A DNA stretch of 64,000 bases from Nonomuraea montanisoli (GCF_013363975.1 NZ_JABWGN010000004.1:186001-250000), one strand, 5' to 3'. Positions 1-8,444 are shown, counted from the stretch's first letter. Notes: a model not told the origin generated them from the sequence alone. Numbers and translations are program-made.

Positions 1-57
1 GCGCTCGCCCATCGCGTCGGCGAGGGCCTCGAACAGGTCGGCGTGGTTGAACTCCAT
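1..57 (-). CDS. N-terminus of an acyl-CoA synthetase-like protein (partial)
   Basis: The last bases before the window edge encode, on the minus strand, the first 19 residues of a protein starting MEFNHADLFEALADAMGER. An ATG at position 57 is preceded by a GGGGGAG ribosome-binding site. This opening resembles the start of actinobacterial fatty-acyl-CoA synthetases (AMP-binding superfamily), which often begin with a similar 'NxADLFE' stretch. No catalytic motif lies inside the window, so the family call is recall of an N-terminal pattern only. It would be read in the same direction as the MFS exporter gene that ends at 138, 80 bp upstream. Confidence 0.45.
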   Translation of the reverse strand, partial: MEFNHADLFEALADAMGER

Positions 58-137
58 CAGGGCACTCCCCCGTCCGGTGATCCCCATCGCGGGGAACGGC
101 GCCGCCGCGGGCGACGGCATCGCCGCGCAGCCGCAGA

Positions 138-1694
138 CTAACCCTCACCCGCTTGCCTAGCAAGCGCTTGATTGGATTCGGCCGGAACGAGGACCGGCCC
201 CGGCCGGGCGACGCGCATGAGGGCGGCCGCGACGGCCGTGGCGGCCAGCAGCCCGGCGCCCAGCAGGAAGGCCCATCGGCCCGCGGACACGTGCTCCGTG
301 CCCGGGCCGGCGGTCAGGGCGCGCAGGTAGGCGCCGCCGAGGACGGCGGTGCCGAGCGTCGACCCGGCCTGCTGGACGGCGTTGAGCAGCCCGGCGGCCG
401 ACCCCGTCTCGTGCGGGCGGACCCGGGACAGCGCGGCGGTGAAGAAGGGGGTGGTGAACAGGCCGTTGCCGGCGCCCGCGACGGCCAGCCCCGCGGCGAC
501 GATCCCGAGCGTCCCGGCGGTCGCGGACGACCGGTAGGCGATGACGGTGACCGCCAGGCCGGCGAGCATGACCGCCAGCCCGGCGAACATCACCCGCCGC
601 CCGTACCGGGGAACCAGGCGGGCGCCGGCGACCCAGGAGGCGATCCCCATGGCCGCCGACCAGGGCAGCAGGGCGAGCCCGGCGGTCAGCACGTCCTGCC
701 CGAGACCGAGCTGGACCTCCAGGACGACCACCAGCGACAGGCCGTTCATCGCCGCGAAGAACAGGGCCGAGGTCGCCAGCGCGGCCGGGAAGCCGCGGTC
801 GCGGAACAGGCTCGCCTCCACCAGCGCCGCGCGCCCGGCCCGCGCCCGGCGGCGCTGCTGGAAGGCGAAGCCCACGAGGAGCGCGACGCCCGCGACCGCC
901 ATGGCCCAGCCCCGCGCCGGTCCGCCGGTGGCGTCCCCCTGGATGAGGGGGAAGACGACCAGGCCGGTGCCCAGCGCCGCGAGCACGGTCCCCGTCCCGT
1001 CGAGCCTGGGCCGCGCCGCCCCCGCGGACGCCGCCCGGCCCGCATCCGCGTGAGCAGCCGCACCCGTCCCCTCGGCCGCTTTCCGGTCCGCCGCGTCGGG
1101 CGCCTCCCGGCCCGGCAGCAGGGGGACGGCGGCGAGCACGGCGGCGGCGAGTGGCAGGTTGACCAGGAAGGCCGCCCGCCACGACGAGCCGAACAGGTCG
1201 GCGTGCGTGAGCACCGCGCCGAGGACGGGCCCGGCGACGGCGGCCAGCCCCATCACCGGCCCGATACTCCCCATGGCCCTGGCCAGCTCCGCGCCGTCGA
1301 ACATCGTGCGGATCAGCCCGATGGTCTGCGGGATGACCAGCGCCGCGGCGGCCCCCTGGACCGCGCGCAGGCCGATGAGCGTCCCCACGTCCGGCGCGAG
1401 GGCGCAGGCCGCCGACGCGAGCGCGAACCCGGCCACGCCCAGGGCGAACACCCGCCGCCGCCCGGCCAGGTCGCCCAGCCGGCCCCCGGTGATCAGCAGC
1501 ACCGCGAACGGCAGCGTGTAGGCGGCGTTGAACCAAGGGATGGCGGAGGCGTCCCCGCCCAGGTCGGCGTGGACGACCGGCGCGGCGACCGTGACGATCG
1601 TCGCGTCCAGCAGGTTCATGGCCTCGGCGACCAGCAGCGCGGCCAGCCCGGCCCAGCGCAGGCGGCGGGCCGCGCTGTCATGGTGGAGGGGCAT
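138..1694 (-). CDS. MFS multidrug exporter, DHA2 (EmrB/QacA, 14-TMS) type
   Basis: A 518-residue integral membrane protein, the usual size for 14-helix proton/drug antiporters. The first helix carries LLVAEAMNLLDATIVTVAAP, matching the DHA2 motif with an Asp in TM1, and GGRLGDLAGRRR is the loop 2-3 motif A. A hydrophilic Ala/Gly/Arg-rich loop at about residues 195-230 is the central cytoplasmic loop. It probably exports a lipophilic compound. The ATG at 1694 is preceded by GAGGGAG. The gene faces the Lrp-type regulator starting at 1832, so that regulator probably controls it. Substrate unknown. Confidence 0.9.
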   Translation of the reverse strand: MPLHHDSAARRLRWAGLAALLVAEAMNLLDATIVTVAAPVVHADLGGDASAIPWFNAAYTLPFAVLLITGGRLGDLAGRRRVFALGVAGFALASAACALAPDVGTLIGLRAVQGAAAALVIPQTIGLIRTMFDGAELARAMGSIGPVMGLAAVAGPVLGAVLTHADLFGSSWRAAFLVNLPLAAAVLAAVPLLPGREAPDAADRKAAEGTGAAAHADAGRAASAGAARPRLDGTGTVLAALGTGLVVFPLIQGDATGGPARGWAMAVAGVALLVGFAFQQRRRARAGRAALVEASLFRDRGFPAALATSALFFAAMNGLSLVVVLEVQLGLGQDVLTAGLALLPWSAAMGIASWVAGARLVPRYGRRVMFAGLAVMLAGLAVTVIAYRSSATAGTLGIVAAGLAVAGAGNGLFTTPFFTAALSRVRPHETGSAAGLLNAVQQAGSTLGTAVLGGAYLRALTAGPGTEHVSAGRWAFLLGAGLLAATAVAAALMRVARPGPVLVPAESNQALARQAGEG

Positions 1695-1831
1695 CGTTCT
1701 CCCTCTTCCTTCCTCAGGTGCTCGTTCGTGCGCGAACAGCGTCGGTCCGGCGGGCGAGGACCTTCCAGCCGAGCGGCGTCAGGTGCGGATTTCCGCCACG
1801 AACCGCCTCGAATGTGAGGAATCCTGGTCAC
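1695..1831. promoter_or_regulatory. Divergent promoter region between DHA2 exporter and Lrp regulator
   Basis: This 137-bp gap drives both genes. It contains an inverted repeat GTTCG-TGCG-CGAAC at 1724-1737, and GGATT/AATCC half-sites (about 1787-1825) that could be Lrp-type contacts. The GTGAGGA at 1814-1820 serves as the ribosome-binding site of the regulator. Operator assignment is inference from symmetry and position. Confidence 0.35.
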
Positions 1832-2821
1832 ATGGATGACGTGGATCGCGCCCTGGTGCACGCCCTGCACATCGACGGCCGGGCCCCGTTCAGCCGGGTC
1901 GCCGAGGTCCTGGGCGTGTCGCCGCAGACGGTGACGCGGCGCTACCGGCGGCTGCGCCGCGAGGCGGGGCTGCGCGTGGTGGGCCTGGCCGACCACGGCC
2001 GCTCCGGGCACACCCAGTGGGTGGTGCGCCTGAGCACCACGCCGGCCGCCGCCCGGCCCCTGGCCCACTCGCTGGCCCGCCGCGCCGACACCTCCTGGGT
2101 CAAGCTCACCTCCGGCGGCACGGAGATCTTCGCCATGGTCCACGCGCCCGACGCGACCAGCCCGCCCCTGCTGCACGACGTCCCGCGGCGGGCCGGCATC
2201 ACCGCGGTCTCGGCCCACTGCGTGCTCCACACGTACCTGGGCGGGCCCGCCGCCTGGCACGGGCGCCTCCAGACCCTCGACGAGGGGCAGCGGGCGCTGC
2301 TGAGCCCTGACCTGCCGCCCACCGTCGCCGAGCCTCCCCGGCTGACCGGGGCGGACCGCTCGATGATCGACGCGCTGCGCCACGACGGCCGGGCGCCCCA
2401 CGCCGACCTGGCCGCCGTCACCGGCTGGTCGCAGGCCACGGTGGCGCGCCGCCTGGCCGACCTGCGCGCCCGCGGCGCCCTGTTCTTCGACGTGGAGATC
2501 GACGCCGCCGCGTACGGCGTCACGACCCAGGCCCTGCTGTGGATGGCGGTCGCGCCCGGCGACCTGGAACGGGTGGCCATCGCCCTGGCCGGCCATCACG
2601 AGCTGGCCACGGTCATCGCCACGACCGGGAACACGAACCTGCTCGCCTGCGCGCTGTGCTCCGGCCCCGCCGACCTGCACCGCTACCTCGTCCACCGGCT
2701 CGGCGCCCTCGACGGCGTACGGACCCTGGAGACCGCTCCCGTCCACGCCACCCTCAAGGCGGCCGGCCACCTCCCCGCCGACGGGACACGTTTGGCCCGG
2801 ACCGGCTGGGCAGGTGCGTGA
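1832..2821 (+). CDS. Double-length Lrp/AsnC-family transcriptional regulator
   Basis: A 329-residue protein made of two Lrp-like halves. The first half opens MDDVDRALVHALHIDGRAPF, an AsnC-type winged HTH, followed by a RAM-like domain. A second HTH begins near residue 170 (LTGADRSMIDALRHDGRAPH) and is followed by a second ligand domain. Classical Lrp proteins are about 150-160 residues, so this is a tandem fusion, a form known in actinomycetes. I start it at the ATG at 1832 behind GTGAGGA; an upstream in-frame extension to 1718 lacks an HTH-like sequence and a ribosome-binding site. The gene probably regulates the divergent exporter. Confidence 0.85.
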   Translation: MDDVDRALVHALHIDGRAPFSRVAEVLGVSPQTVTRRYRRLRREAGLRVVGLADHGRSGHTQWVVRLSTTPAAARPLAHSLARRADTSWVKLTSGGTEIFAMVHAPDATSPPLLHDVPRRAGITAVSAHCVLHTYLGGPAAWHGRLQTLDEGQRALLSPDLPPTVAEPPRLTGADRSMIDALRHDGRAPHADLAAVTGWSQATVARRLADLRARGALFFDVEIDAAAYGVTTQALLWMAVAPGDLERVAIALAGHHELATVIATTGNTNLLACALCSGPADLHRYLVHRLGALDGVRTLETAPVHATLKAAGHLPADGTRLARTGWAGA

Positions 2822-2855
2822 GGCAAGCAGGGGCGGAAGTCAACGGAGGTGCGGC

Positions 2856-3419
2856 ATGGCCGAGCAGCAAGACGTGATCAGCGTGCTGGTGACCGACCAC
2901 CGCGAGGTCGAGCGGATGTTCGCGGAGCTGGAGACGATGATCGGCGCCGTCGACGAGCGGCCGAAGACCCTGGCCGAGCAGGTCGTCATCGAGCTCGTAC
3001 GCCACTCGGTGGCCGAGGAGGCGTACCTGTACCCGGCGGTGCGCAAGTTCGTCGAGGGCGGCGACGAGCTGGCCGACCACGAGATCGCCGAGCACGCCGA
3101 GGCCGAGGAGACCATGAAGCGGCTGGAGAAGCTGGAGCCGGGCGACGAGGACTTCTGGCCGGTCATGGAGAAGCTGATGCGGGAGATCCGCCACCACGTC
3201 CAGGAGGAGGAGGGCGACCTGTTCCCGAAGCTGCGGGCGTCCTGCCCGGCCGAGGAGCTCACCGAGCTGGGGGCCAAGGTCGAGCGGGCCAAGAAGGTGG
3301 CTCCCACCCGGCCCCATCCGTCGGCGCCGGACACGCCGCCCCTCAACAAGCTGCTGGCGCCCGGGGCAGGCCTGGTCGACCGCCTGAGGGACGCCCTCAC
3401 CGGCCGCGGCAAGTCCTGA
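2856..3419 (+). CDS. Hemerythrin (HHE cation-binding) domain protein
   Basis: A 187-residue acidic, alpha-helical cytoplasmic protein. The hemerythrin pattern of His/Glu metal ligands is visible: DHREVERMF near residue 14, HSVAEEAYLYP near 60, HEIAEH near 80 and HHVQEEEGDLFPKL near 115. Such four-helix bundles bind a di-iron centre and are used for oxygen, NO or iron sensing or storage; the specific role here is unknown. Residues after about 150 form a Pro-rich, non-conserved tail. The ATG at 2856 follows a GGAGGT ribosome-binding site at 2845-2850. It begins 34 bp after the Lrp gene and may be cotranscribed with it. Confidence 0.9.
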   Translation: MAEQQDVISVLVTDHREVERMFAELETMIGAVDERPKTLAEQVVIELVRHSVAEEAYLYPAVRKFVEGGDELADHEIAEHAEAEETMKRLEKLEPGDEDFWPVMEKLMREIRHHVQEEEGDLFPKLRASCPAEELTELGAKVERAKKVAPTRPHPSAPDTPPLNKLLAPGAGLVDRLRDALTGRGKS

Positions 3420-3424
3420 CCTGA

Positions 3425-3451
3425 CCGGCCCGGGGCGGCCCCCCGGGTCGG
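3425..3451 (+). terminator. GC-rich stem-loop after the hemerythrin gene
   Basis: CCGGCCCGGGG pairs with CCCCGGGTCGG around a 5-nt loop, giving an 11-bp stem with one G-T wobble, six bases after the hemerythrin stop codon. There is no U-tract, which is normal for actinomycete terminators. It separates the hemerythrin unit from the Rrf2 promoter. Confidence 0.55.
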
Positions 3452-3461
3452 CACGTCCAGA

Positions 3462-3484
3462 ACCGGGACATCTATAGTCCCGGT
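3462..3484 (+). promoter_or_regulatory. Rrf2 operator/promoter abutting the start codon
   Basis: A perfect 8-bp inverted repeat, ACCGGGAC and GTCCCGGT separated by 7 bp, ends one base before the ATG at 3485. A consensus -10 box TATAGT (3473-3478) lies inside it, 6 nt before the ATG, so transcription should begin at or next to the start codon (leaderless mRNA). A repressor bound here would cover the -10 box; autoregulation by the Rrf2 protein is the simplest reading. Confidence 0.7.
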
Positions 3485-3961
3485 ATGCACATGGGTGAAG
3501 GAGTCGAGTGGGGCCTGCACTGCTGCGTGACCCTGGCCTGGCTGCGTGAGGAGGGGCCGGTGCCGATCCGCCGGCTGGCCGCCTGGTTCGACCTGCCGCA
3601 GGAGTACCTGAAGAAGCGCCTGCAGGCCCTCGCCCGGGCCGGCATCCTGGCCTCCACACCGGGGGTCAGGGGCGGCTTCTCCCTGGCCCGGCCGCCGGAG
3701 CGGATCACCCTCATGGACGTCGTCACCGCGTTGCAGGGCCCGCTGGAGCCGTTCCGCTGCGACGAGATCCGGCAGCGGGGCGTGGGCGGCGAGGGCGCCG
3801 GGAGCGAGTTCGCCCGCCCGTGCGGGATCTCCACCGCGATGCGCCGCGCCGAGCTGGCCTGGCGGCGCGAGCTGGCCGCCCAGACGATCGCCGACCTGAT
3901 GGCGCACGCCCCGGCGGGCGCCGAGCGCACCCGCCGCAACTACAGCCGCATGACCGGCTGA
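3485..3961 (+). CDS. Rrf2-family transcriptional regulator
   Basis: A 158-residue winged-helix protein. Residues 1-85 contain the Rrf2 fold with the recognition and wing region (LPQEYLKKRLQALARAGILA, then TPGVRGGFSLARPPERITLMDV). The segment around 92-120 (FRCDEI ... ARPCGIS) holds two cysteines in the place where Rrf2 proteins carry their Fe-S or thiol-sensing cysteines; a third canonical Cys is not evident. It is followed, after a short tandem repeat, by a DHA1 exporter gene in the same direction, a common Rrf2-MFS pairing. The ATG at 3485 is supported by the promoter geometry rather than by a ribosome-binding site. Confidence 0.88.
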   Translation: MHMGEGVEWGLHCCVTLAWLREEGPVPIRRLAAWFDLPQEYLKKRLQALARAGILASTPGVRGGFSLARPPERITLMDVVTALQGPLEPFRCDEIRQRGVGGEGAGSEFARPCGISTAMRRAELAWRRELAAQTIADLMAHAPAGAERTRRNYSRMTG

Positions 3962-4018
3962 CCTCGCCCGCCCCGCAGGGCCGCCCCCGCGCATCCACCG
4001 CATCGCCTCAGCCCCCCC

Positions 4019-4109
4019 GCGACCTCGGGAAGTCGCCCCCGTCCCCCCGCGACCTCGGGAAGTCTCCACCGTCCCCCCCCGCGCCCTCGGGAGGTCGCCA
4101 CCGTCCCCC
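4019..4109. repeat. Three imperfect ~30-bp tandem repeats between Rrf2 and MFS genes
   Basis: The motif GCGACCTCGGGAAGTC followed by a C-rich stretch occurs at about 4019, 4049 and 4081 (last copy GCGCCCTCGGGAGGTC). No open frame is conserved through it. It lies in the leader between two co-directional genes. Confidence 0.75.
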
Positions 4110-4136
4110 GCCCGCCCCCTCAGGAAGGAAATCAGG

Positions 4137-5309
4137 ATGCCTGATGTCCTGGTTACGACCCCGCATCGCCTCCGCCGCACGCTGATCCTGGCGCTCGGCA
4201 CGTTCGCCGTCGGCACCGACGCGTACGTCGTGGCCGGGTTCCTGCCGGCCATGGCCCGCTCCCTCGGCGTCTCCGCGAGCGCCGCCGGACAGAGCGCCAC
4301 CGCCTTCGCCGTCACCTACGCCGTGCTCTCCCCCGTCCTCGCCACCGTCACCTCCCGCGTCCCGCGCCGCCCGCTCCTCGTCGGCGCGCTGCTGCTCCTC
4401 GCGCTGGCCAACCTCGGCTCGGCGCTCGCGCCCGGCTACGCGGCGCTGATGGCCACGCGCGTGGCGGCCGCCGCCGGCGCGGCCGTCTTCACGCCGAACG
4501 CGGGGGCCGTGGCCGCCGCGCTGGTCGCGCCGGAGCGGCGGGCCCGCGCGCTGGCCGTGGTGGTGGGCGGCCTGACCGTCGCCACCGCCGTCGGCGTCCC
4601 CCTCGGCAACCTCGCGGGCCGGCTGCTGGACTGGCGCTCGGCCCTCGGGCTCGTGGCCGCGCTCTGCCTGCTCGCCGCGGCCGGGGTGCGCGCCGCCCTG
4701 CCGCCGCTGCCGGGCCACCCGCGGGTGCCGCTGCGCGAGCGCCTGGCGACCCTGCGCCGCCCCGGCGTGGTCGCCGTGCTGCCGCTGACCGTGCTCGGCC
4801 TGGCCGGCAGCTACGGCCTGTACGCGTACACCGTCCCGCTGCTGCGCGCCCTCGGCGCGGGGCCGGCCGCGGAGACCTGGCTGCTGTTCCTGTACGGCGC
4901 CGGGGCGGTGGCCGGGAACGCCGTGGCCGGCACGGCGGTGGACCGGCGCGGCCCGATCCGGGTCCTGGCCATCGGGTACGCGGCGATCGCCGGCTCGCTG
5001 GCCGCGCTGGCCTGGGCCGCGCACGCCGGGGTGACGTGGCTTCCGCTGACCGCGCTGCTGCTGGCTGCGTGGGGCGCGAGCACCTGGTCGCAGACCCCGG
5101 CGCAGCAGGTCCGGCTGATCGCGGCCGCGCCGCGGGAGACCGCCGTGGTCGTCGGGCTCAACGCCTCGGCGATGTACGCGGGCATCGCCCTGGGCACCGC
5201 CCTCGGCGGCGTCCTGCTCCCCGCCGGCCCGGCCGCCGCGCTGGCCGTCCACGCCGCCCTGGCCGTGGCGGCCCTCGGGTACCTGCTCGCCACCCGCCGC
5301 CACCGCTGA
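4137..5309 (+). CDS. MFS transporter, DHA1 (12-TMS) type
   Basis: A 390-residue membrane protein with 12 predicted helices. The first helix contains LALGTFAVGTDAYVVAGFLP, and after TM4 comes the antiporter-type stretch AVVVGGLTVATAVGVPLGNL. This matches the AraJ/Bcr-like drug or sugar efflux transporters of actinobacteria. The ATG at 4137 has AGGAAGGA at 4122-4129 as ribosome-binding site. Located 175 bp after the Rrf2 gene and probably expressed from the Rrf2-controlled promoter. Substrate unknown; thiol- or redox-linked induction would be plausible from the regulator type but is inference. Confidence 0.88.
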   Translation: MPDVLVTTPHRLRRTLILALGTFAVGTDAYVVAGFLPAMARSLGVSASAAGQSATAFAVTYAVLSPVLATVTSRVPRRPLLVGALLLLALANLGSALAPGYAALMATRVAAAAGAAVFTPNAGAVAAALVAPERRARALAVVVGGLTVATAVGVPLGNLAGRLLDWRSALGLVAALCLLAAAGVRAALPPLPGHPRVPLRERLATLRRPGVVAVLPLTVLGLAGSYGLYAYTVPLLRALGAGPAAETWLLFLYGAGAVAGNAVAGTAVDRRGPIRVLAIGYAAIAGSLAALAWAAHAGVTWLPLTALLLAAWGASTWSQTPAQQVRLIAAAPRETAVVVGLNASAMYAGIALGTALGGVLLPAGPAAALAVHAALAVAALGYLLATRRHR

Positions 5310-5321
5310 ACGTCCTAAGAT

Positions 5322-5346
5322 CGCGCCGTCGATCACCGGTGGCGCG
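5322..5346 (+). terminator. Possible terminator after the DHA1 exporter
   Basis: CGCGCC and GGCGCG enclose a loop containing the palindrome CACCGGTG, followed by GAAAAA. The structure sits 12 nt after the exporter stop codon. A short stem, so moderate support. Confidence 0.4.
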
Positions 5347-5405
5347 GAAAAACGCCCAGCATTAGGTTTGTATGCCGACAGATACTGACACATGAGGAGA
5401 ATTTC

Positions 5406-6209
5406 GTGGCCGACGAGGTGCCTCTCCCCAGGATCGACATCACCAGGCCGCACCAGGCCCGGGTGTGGAATTACTGGCTGGGCGGAAAGGACAACTACCC
5501 GGTCGACCGCGAACTCGCCGCGCAACTGCGCGACGTCTATCCGGGCATGGAGGACATCGCCCGTCACGCCCGGGCGTTCCTGGGGCGCACAGTGCGTTAC
5601 CTCGCCGAAGAGGCAGGAATCCGGCAATTTCTGGATATCGGGACAGGATTGCCGACCGTGGACAACACCCATGAGGTCGCGCAGCGGGTGGATCCGACCT
5701 GCCGCATCGTGTACGTCGACAACGACCCCCTCGTGCTCGTCCACGCCCAGGCGCTGCTCGCCAGCCACCCCCTCGGCGCCTGCGACTACATCGAGGCCGA
5801 CGTGCGCGACCCGGACGCGATCCTGGACTTCGCGGCCAAGACCCTGGACCTCACCCGCCCGACCGCGCTCATGCTCCTCGGCGTGATGGGCACGATCTTC
5901 GACGACGACCACGCGTACCGGCTGGTCGGGCACCTCCTGGACGCGCTGGCCCCGGGCAGCTACCTGGTGTTCGAGGACGGCACCAACACGGTCAACCCCG
6001 ACGCCGCGGCCGAGGCCGAGCGCATGCGCGACGAGGGCAAGGTCTACTCCTACCGGCTGCGCACCCCCGGCGAGATCGGCCGGTTCTTCGACGGGCTGGA
6101 GCTGGTGGAGCCCGGCGTCGTGTCGGTGTCGCGCTGGCGGGTCGAGGCGGGCGTGTTCGGCGTGCCGGACGAGGTGGACGCCTTCTGCGGGGTGGGCCGC
6201 AAGCCGTGA
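5406..6209 (+). CDS. SAM-dependent methyltransferase, DUF574 (PF04672) family
   Basis: A 267-residue protein of the Streptosporangiales/Streptomyces S-adenosyl methyltransferase family. Diagnostic stretches are the N-terminal ARVWNYWLGGKDNYPVDRE, the SAM-binding motif I FLDIGTGLPT and the acidic loop IVYVDNDPLVL. Members are cytoplasmic and abundant (many copies per genome), but substrates are unknown. The start is a GTG at 5406 with GAGGAG at 5394-5399; an AT-rich promoter stretch lies at about 5365-5390. The gene converges on the XRE-DUF5753 regulator; genes of these two families are often neighbours in actinomycetes. Confidence 0.93.
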   Translation: MADEVPLPRIDITRPHQARVWNYWLGGKDNYPVDRELAAQLRDVYPGMEDIARHARAFLGRTVRYLAEEAGIRQFLDIGTGLPTVDNTHEVAQRVDPTCRIVYVDNDPLVLVHAQALLASHPLGACDYIEADVRDPDAILDFAAKTLDLTRPTALMLLGVMGTIFDDDHAYRLVGHLLDALAPGSYLVFEDGTNTVNPDAAAEAERMRDEGKVYSYRLRTPGEIGRFFDGLELVEPGVVSVSRWRVEAGVFGVPDEVDAFCGVGRKP

Positions 6210-6233
6210 CCGGCCGTCCGGCCCCACCCCACC

Positions 6234-6330
6234 AGGCCGTCCCCGCCGTCAAGCCGTCCCCGCCGTCAGGCCGTTCCCGGCGTCAGACCGTTCCGGCGTC
6301 AGGCTGTGGCGGCGTCAGGCTGTGGCGGCG
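6234..6330. repeat. Six 16-17-bp tandem repeats at the 3' end of the XRE gene
   Basis: Units such as AGGCCGTCCCCGCCGTC (6234, 6251, 6268) and AGGCTGTGGCGGCGTC (6285, 6301, 6317) run between the two convergent genes. The unit starting at 6301 contains the TGA of the XRE gene (6315-6317), so the array extends into its last codons. Confidence 0.8.
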
Positions 6331-7235
6331 GCGAGCATCCGCAGGATGGCCGGCGTCGCCGCCGAGGGCCGGGCATGCAGGACGAGCTGGTCCAGCAGAT
6401 GCTGGTACGGCAGGGCGTCCTGCTTGCGGGTGAGGTACTGCGCCCCGGCGATCTGCTCCAGGTAGACGACGTCGTCCAGGTCGGCGGGCGCGAAGCGCAG
6501 GACCGTGACCGGGCCGACGCCGCCGACGGGGCCGCCGGAGCTGAACGTGAGCACCTGGATCGTGACGTGCGGCAGCTCGGCGAGCATCGCGAGGTGTTCG
6601 AGCTGGGCGCGCATCGTCTCGGGCGGGGCCACCTGGCGGCGCAGGGCGCCCTCGTCGATCACCGCCCAGAGCTTCGGCGGGGCGGCCGACATGAGGATCT
6701 GCTGGCGGCGCATGCGCACCTGGACCCGGCGCTCGACCTCCTCGACCGGCTCCTGCTCACGTCCCTGCTGGATCACCGCGCGGGCGTAGTCCTCGGTCTG
6801 CAGCAGGCCGGGCACGTACTGGATCTCGTACGTGCGGATCAAGGACGCGTCGCGCTCCAGCCCGAGGTAGTCCTCGAACCAGTAGGGCACCACGTCGCGG
6901 TAGTCCTGCCACCAGGCGGGGGCGTTGGCCTGCTCGGCCATCGCCAGCAGCGTCGCGCGCTCGGCCTCGTCCGCGCCGTACAGGGTGAGCAGGTCGGCCA
7001 CGTCGCGCAGCTTGAACCCGGTGCGGCCGAGCTCCAGACGGCTGATCTTGGAGTGGGAGCCCCGGATGAGGTATCCGGCCTCCTCGCGGCTGATGTTCCG
7101 CGCCTCCCGCAGGCGGCGCAGGTGCGCGCCCACCAGGATGCGCAGCGCGGTCGGCCCGGAATGGCGGGGAATCCTGCCCGGAATTCCGGCATCCGGGACT
7201 CCGGCCACGTCGCCTCTGTCCCGAGCAGTCGACAT
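6315..7235 (-). CDS. XRE-family regulator with DUF5753 domain
   Basis: A 306-residue protein. Residues about 35-90 form an XRE-type HTH (LRRLREARNISREEAGYLIR, then SHSKISRLELGRTGF). The rest matches DUF5753, with the typical WWQDYRDVVPYWFEDYLGLE, IRTYEIQYVPGLLQTEDYAR and RRQQIL stretches. In streptomycetes such proteins pair with small DUF397 proteins; none is adjacent here. The ATG at 7235 is preceded by GGAG. It converges on the DUF574 methyltransferase. Its C-terminal codons are part of a tandem repeat array. Confidence 0.93.
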   Translation of the reverse strand: MSTARDRGDVAGVPDAGIPGRIPRHSGPTALRILVGAHLRRLREARNISREEAGYLIRGSHSKISRLELGRTGFKLRDVADLLTLYGADEAERATLLAMAEQANAPAWWQDYRDVVPYWFEDYLGLERDASLIRTYEIQYVPGLLQTEDYARAVIQQGREQEPVEEVERRVQVRMRRQQILMSAAPPKLWAVIDEGALRRQVAPPETMRAQLEHLAMLAELPHVTIQVLTFSSGGPVGGVGPVTVLRFAPADLDDVVYLEQIAGAQYLTRKQDALPYQHLLDQLVLHARPSAATPAILRMLAAATA

Positions 7236-7613
7236 AATGCTCCAAAATTAGCAAATCGCGGCAGCCCGACCGATCCATCCTGCCACGCCTTCCAGCCGCA
7301 TGCCATTTCCCGGCGCGCGGGCATTTCACCCCAATACGCACACTCATCACGACAGCGTCGTCCGCAAAATCGGACTAAGCGCCATTTATCCACCAAAAAG
7401 CTCGCATGATCTTCCGCTATGCGGCTTGTGCCCGGGCTTCGTGGACGACTCAGCCACCGTTACAGGGGACACGCCGCAAAACCGCAGGCCATCCCGTATC
7501 TCTCGCCGACATCGCGCGGGCCGTCACCGGGATGCGACCTTCGATCTGTCCTTCGCCTCGCCTCTGATCAGGCACGACGGCCTGACCGGGGTGATGGACC
7601 GATTGGAGTGGAG
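7236..7613. other. 378-bp intergenic region between XRE and CAP genes
   Basis: This gap is less GC-rich than its surroundings (for example AAAATTAGCAAATCG near 7244 and CCATTTATCCACCAAAAAG near 7380) and must carry the divergent promoters of the XRE regulator and the secreted CAP protein. I see no ORF with coding character and no clear long palindrome. Confidence 0.6.
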
Positions 7614-8204
7614 ATGCCCCGACCCACCGCGCGGACGATCAAGGCGGCGACGGCCGTGAGCGCACTGGCCTCGCTCGTGGCCCTGGCGGGACCGGCCGAG
7701 GCGGCCTCGGCCCGTCCGCCGCTGCCGTCCCGCACGGACACGGCCTTCCAGAACGAATGCCTCACCGCCCACAACGCCTACCGTGCGCGTCACGGGGCCC
7801 CGAACCTCACGACCGACCAGGCGCTCGTCGCCTACGCCAAACAGCGCGCGGACCAGATAACCCGCTACGACGGCCTGGAGGGCACGCGCAGTCAGCCGGC
7901 ATCACGGCAGTACGGCCAGAACGTCCACTGGTACCGGTCCTTCACGCCGGACCGGACGGCGTCCTGCACGGCCGCCGTCAAGAGTTGGTACGACGGCGGC
8001 CGTACCTACGACTTCGCCCACCCCGGCTTCTCCACGCGCACGGGCTCCTTCACCCAGGTGGTCTGGAAGGGCACGACCAAGGTCGGCTGCGCCCGGGCCG
8101 CCGGGCAGGGACCCAGCGCGTACGAGACCTACGTCGTCTGCGCGTACAAGGCTCCGGGCAACGTCACGGGCCGCTACCGGGAGAACGTCCTGCCGCAGAG
8201 GTGA
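7614..8204 (+). CDS. Secreted CAP-superfamily (SCP/PR-1-like) protein
   Basis: A 196-residue protein beginning with a Sec signal peptide (basic start, hydrophobic VSALASLVALAGPAEA, cleavage near AEAASA). The mature part has all four CAP signatures: HNAYRARHG, a GQN motif (YGQNVHWY), GSFTQVVWK (CAP1) and YVVCAYKAPGN (CAP2), with cysteines placed for disulfides. Bacterial members are secreted proteins of uncertain function, sometimes lipid binding or proteolytic. I start it at the ATG at 7614 behind TGGAGTGGAG; the open frame extends further upstream but without signal-peptide character. Confidence 0.92.
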   Translation: MPRPTARTIKAATAVSALASLVALAGPAEAASARPPLPSRTDTAFQNECLTAHNAYRARHGAPNLTTDQALVAYAKQRADQITRYDGLEGTRSQPASRQYGQNVHWYRSFTPDRTASCTAAVKSWYDGGRTYDFAHPGFSTRTGSFTQVVWKGTTKVGCARAAGQGPSAYETYVVCAYKAPGNVTGRYRENVLPQR

Positions 8205-8231
8205 CCCCGCCTACCGGCCTGCCCGGGGGGA

Positions 8232-8256
8232 GCGCCCGTCCCGTGGGGGCGGGCGC
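8232..8256 (+). terminator. Strong stem-loop after the CAP gene
   Basis: GCGCCCGTCCC pairs with GGGGCGGGCGC across a 3-nt loop (one T-G pair), 27 nt after the stop codon. A classical GC-rich factor-independent-like hairpin. Confidence 0.65.
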
Positions 8257-8289
8257 CTTCCCGCCTCCCGTGGCGAGCGGCGGGCGGTC

Positions 8290-8334
8290 GGCCTCCGGCG
8301 GTCGCCCCGCAGCCGCCAGGAACCGCCGGAGGCC
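8290..8334. terminator. Second inverted repeat between convergent CAP and TetR genes
   Basis: A perfect 13-bp stem (GGCCTCCGGCGGT with ACCGCCGGAGGCC) encloses a 19-nt loop. It lies between convergent genes and can act in both directions. The rest of 8335-8444 shows nothing else I can support. Confidence 0.5.
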
Positions 8335-8444
8335 CCACGACGTCCCCTACGGCCACCTCCGGCCCCGGGCGCCCCGAGACCCGTCCAGCACCCCCGTCCA
8401 GCCCCGAGATCCCGTCCGGACCAGCGGCTCATACGTGGCCGCCG

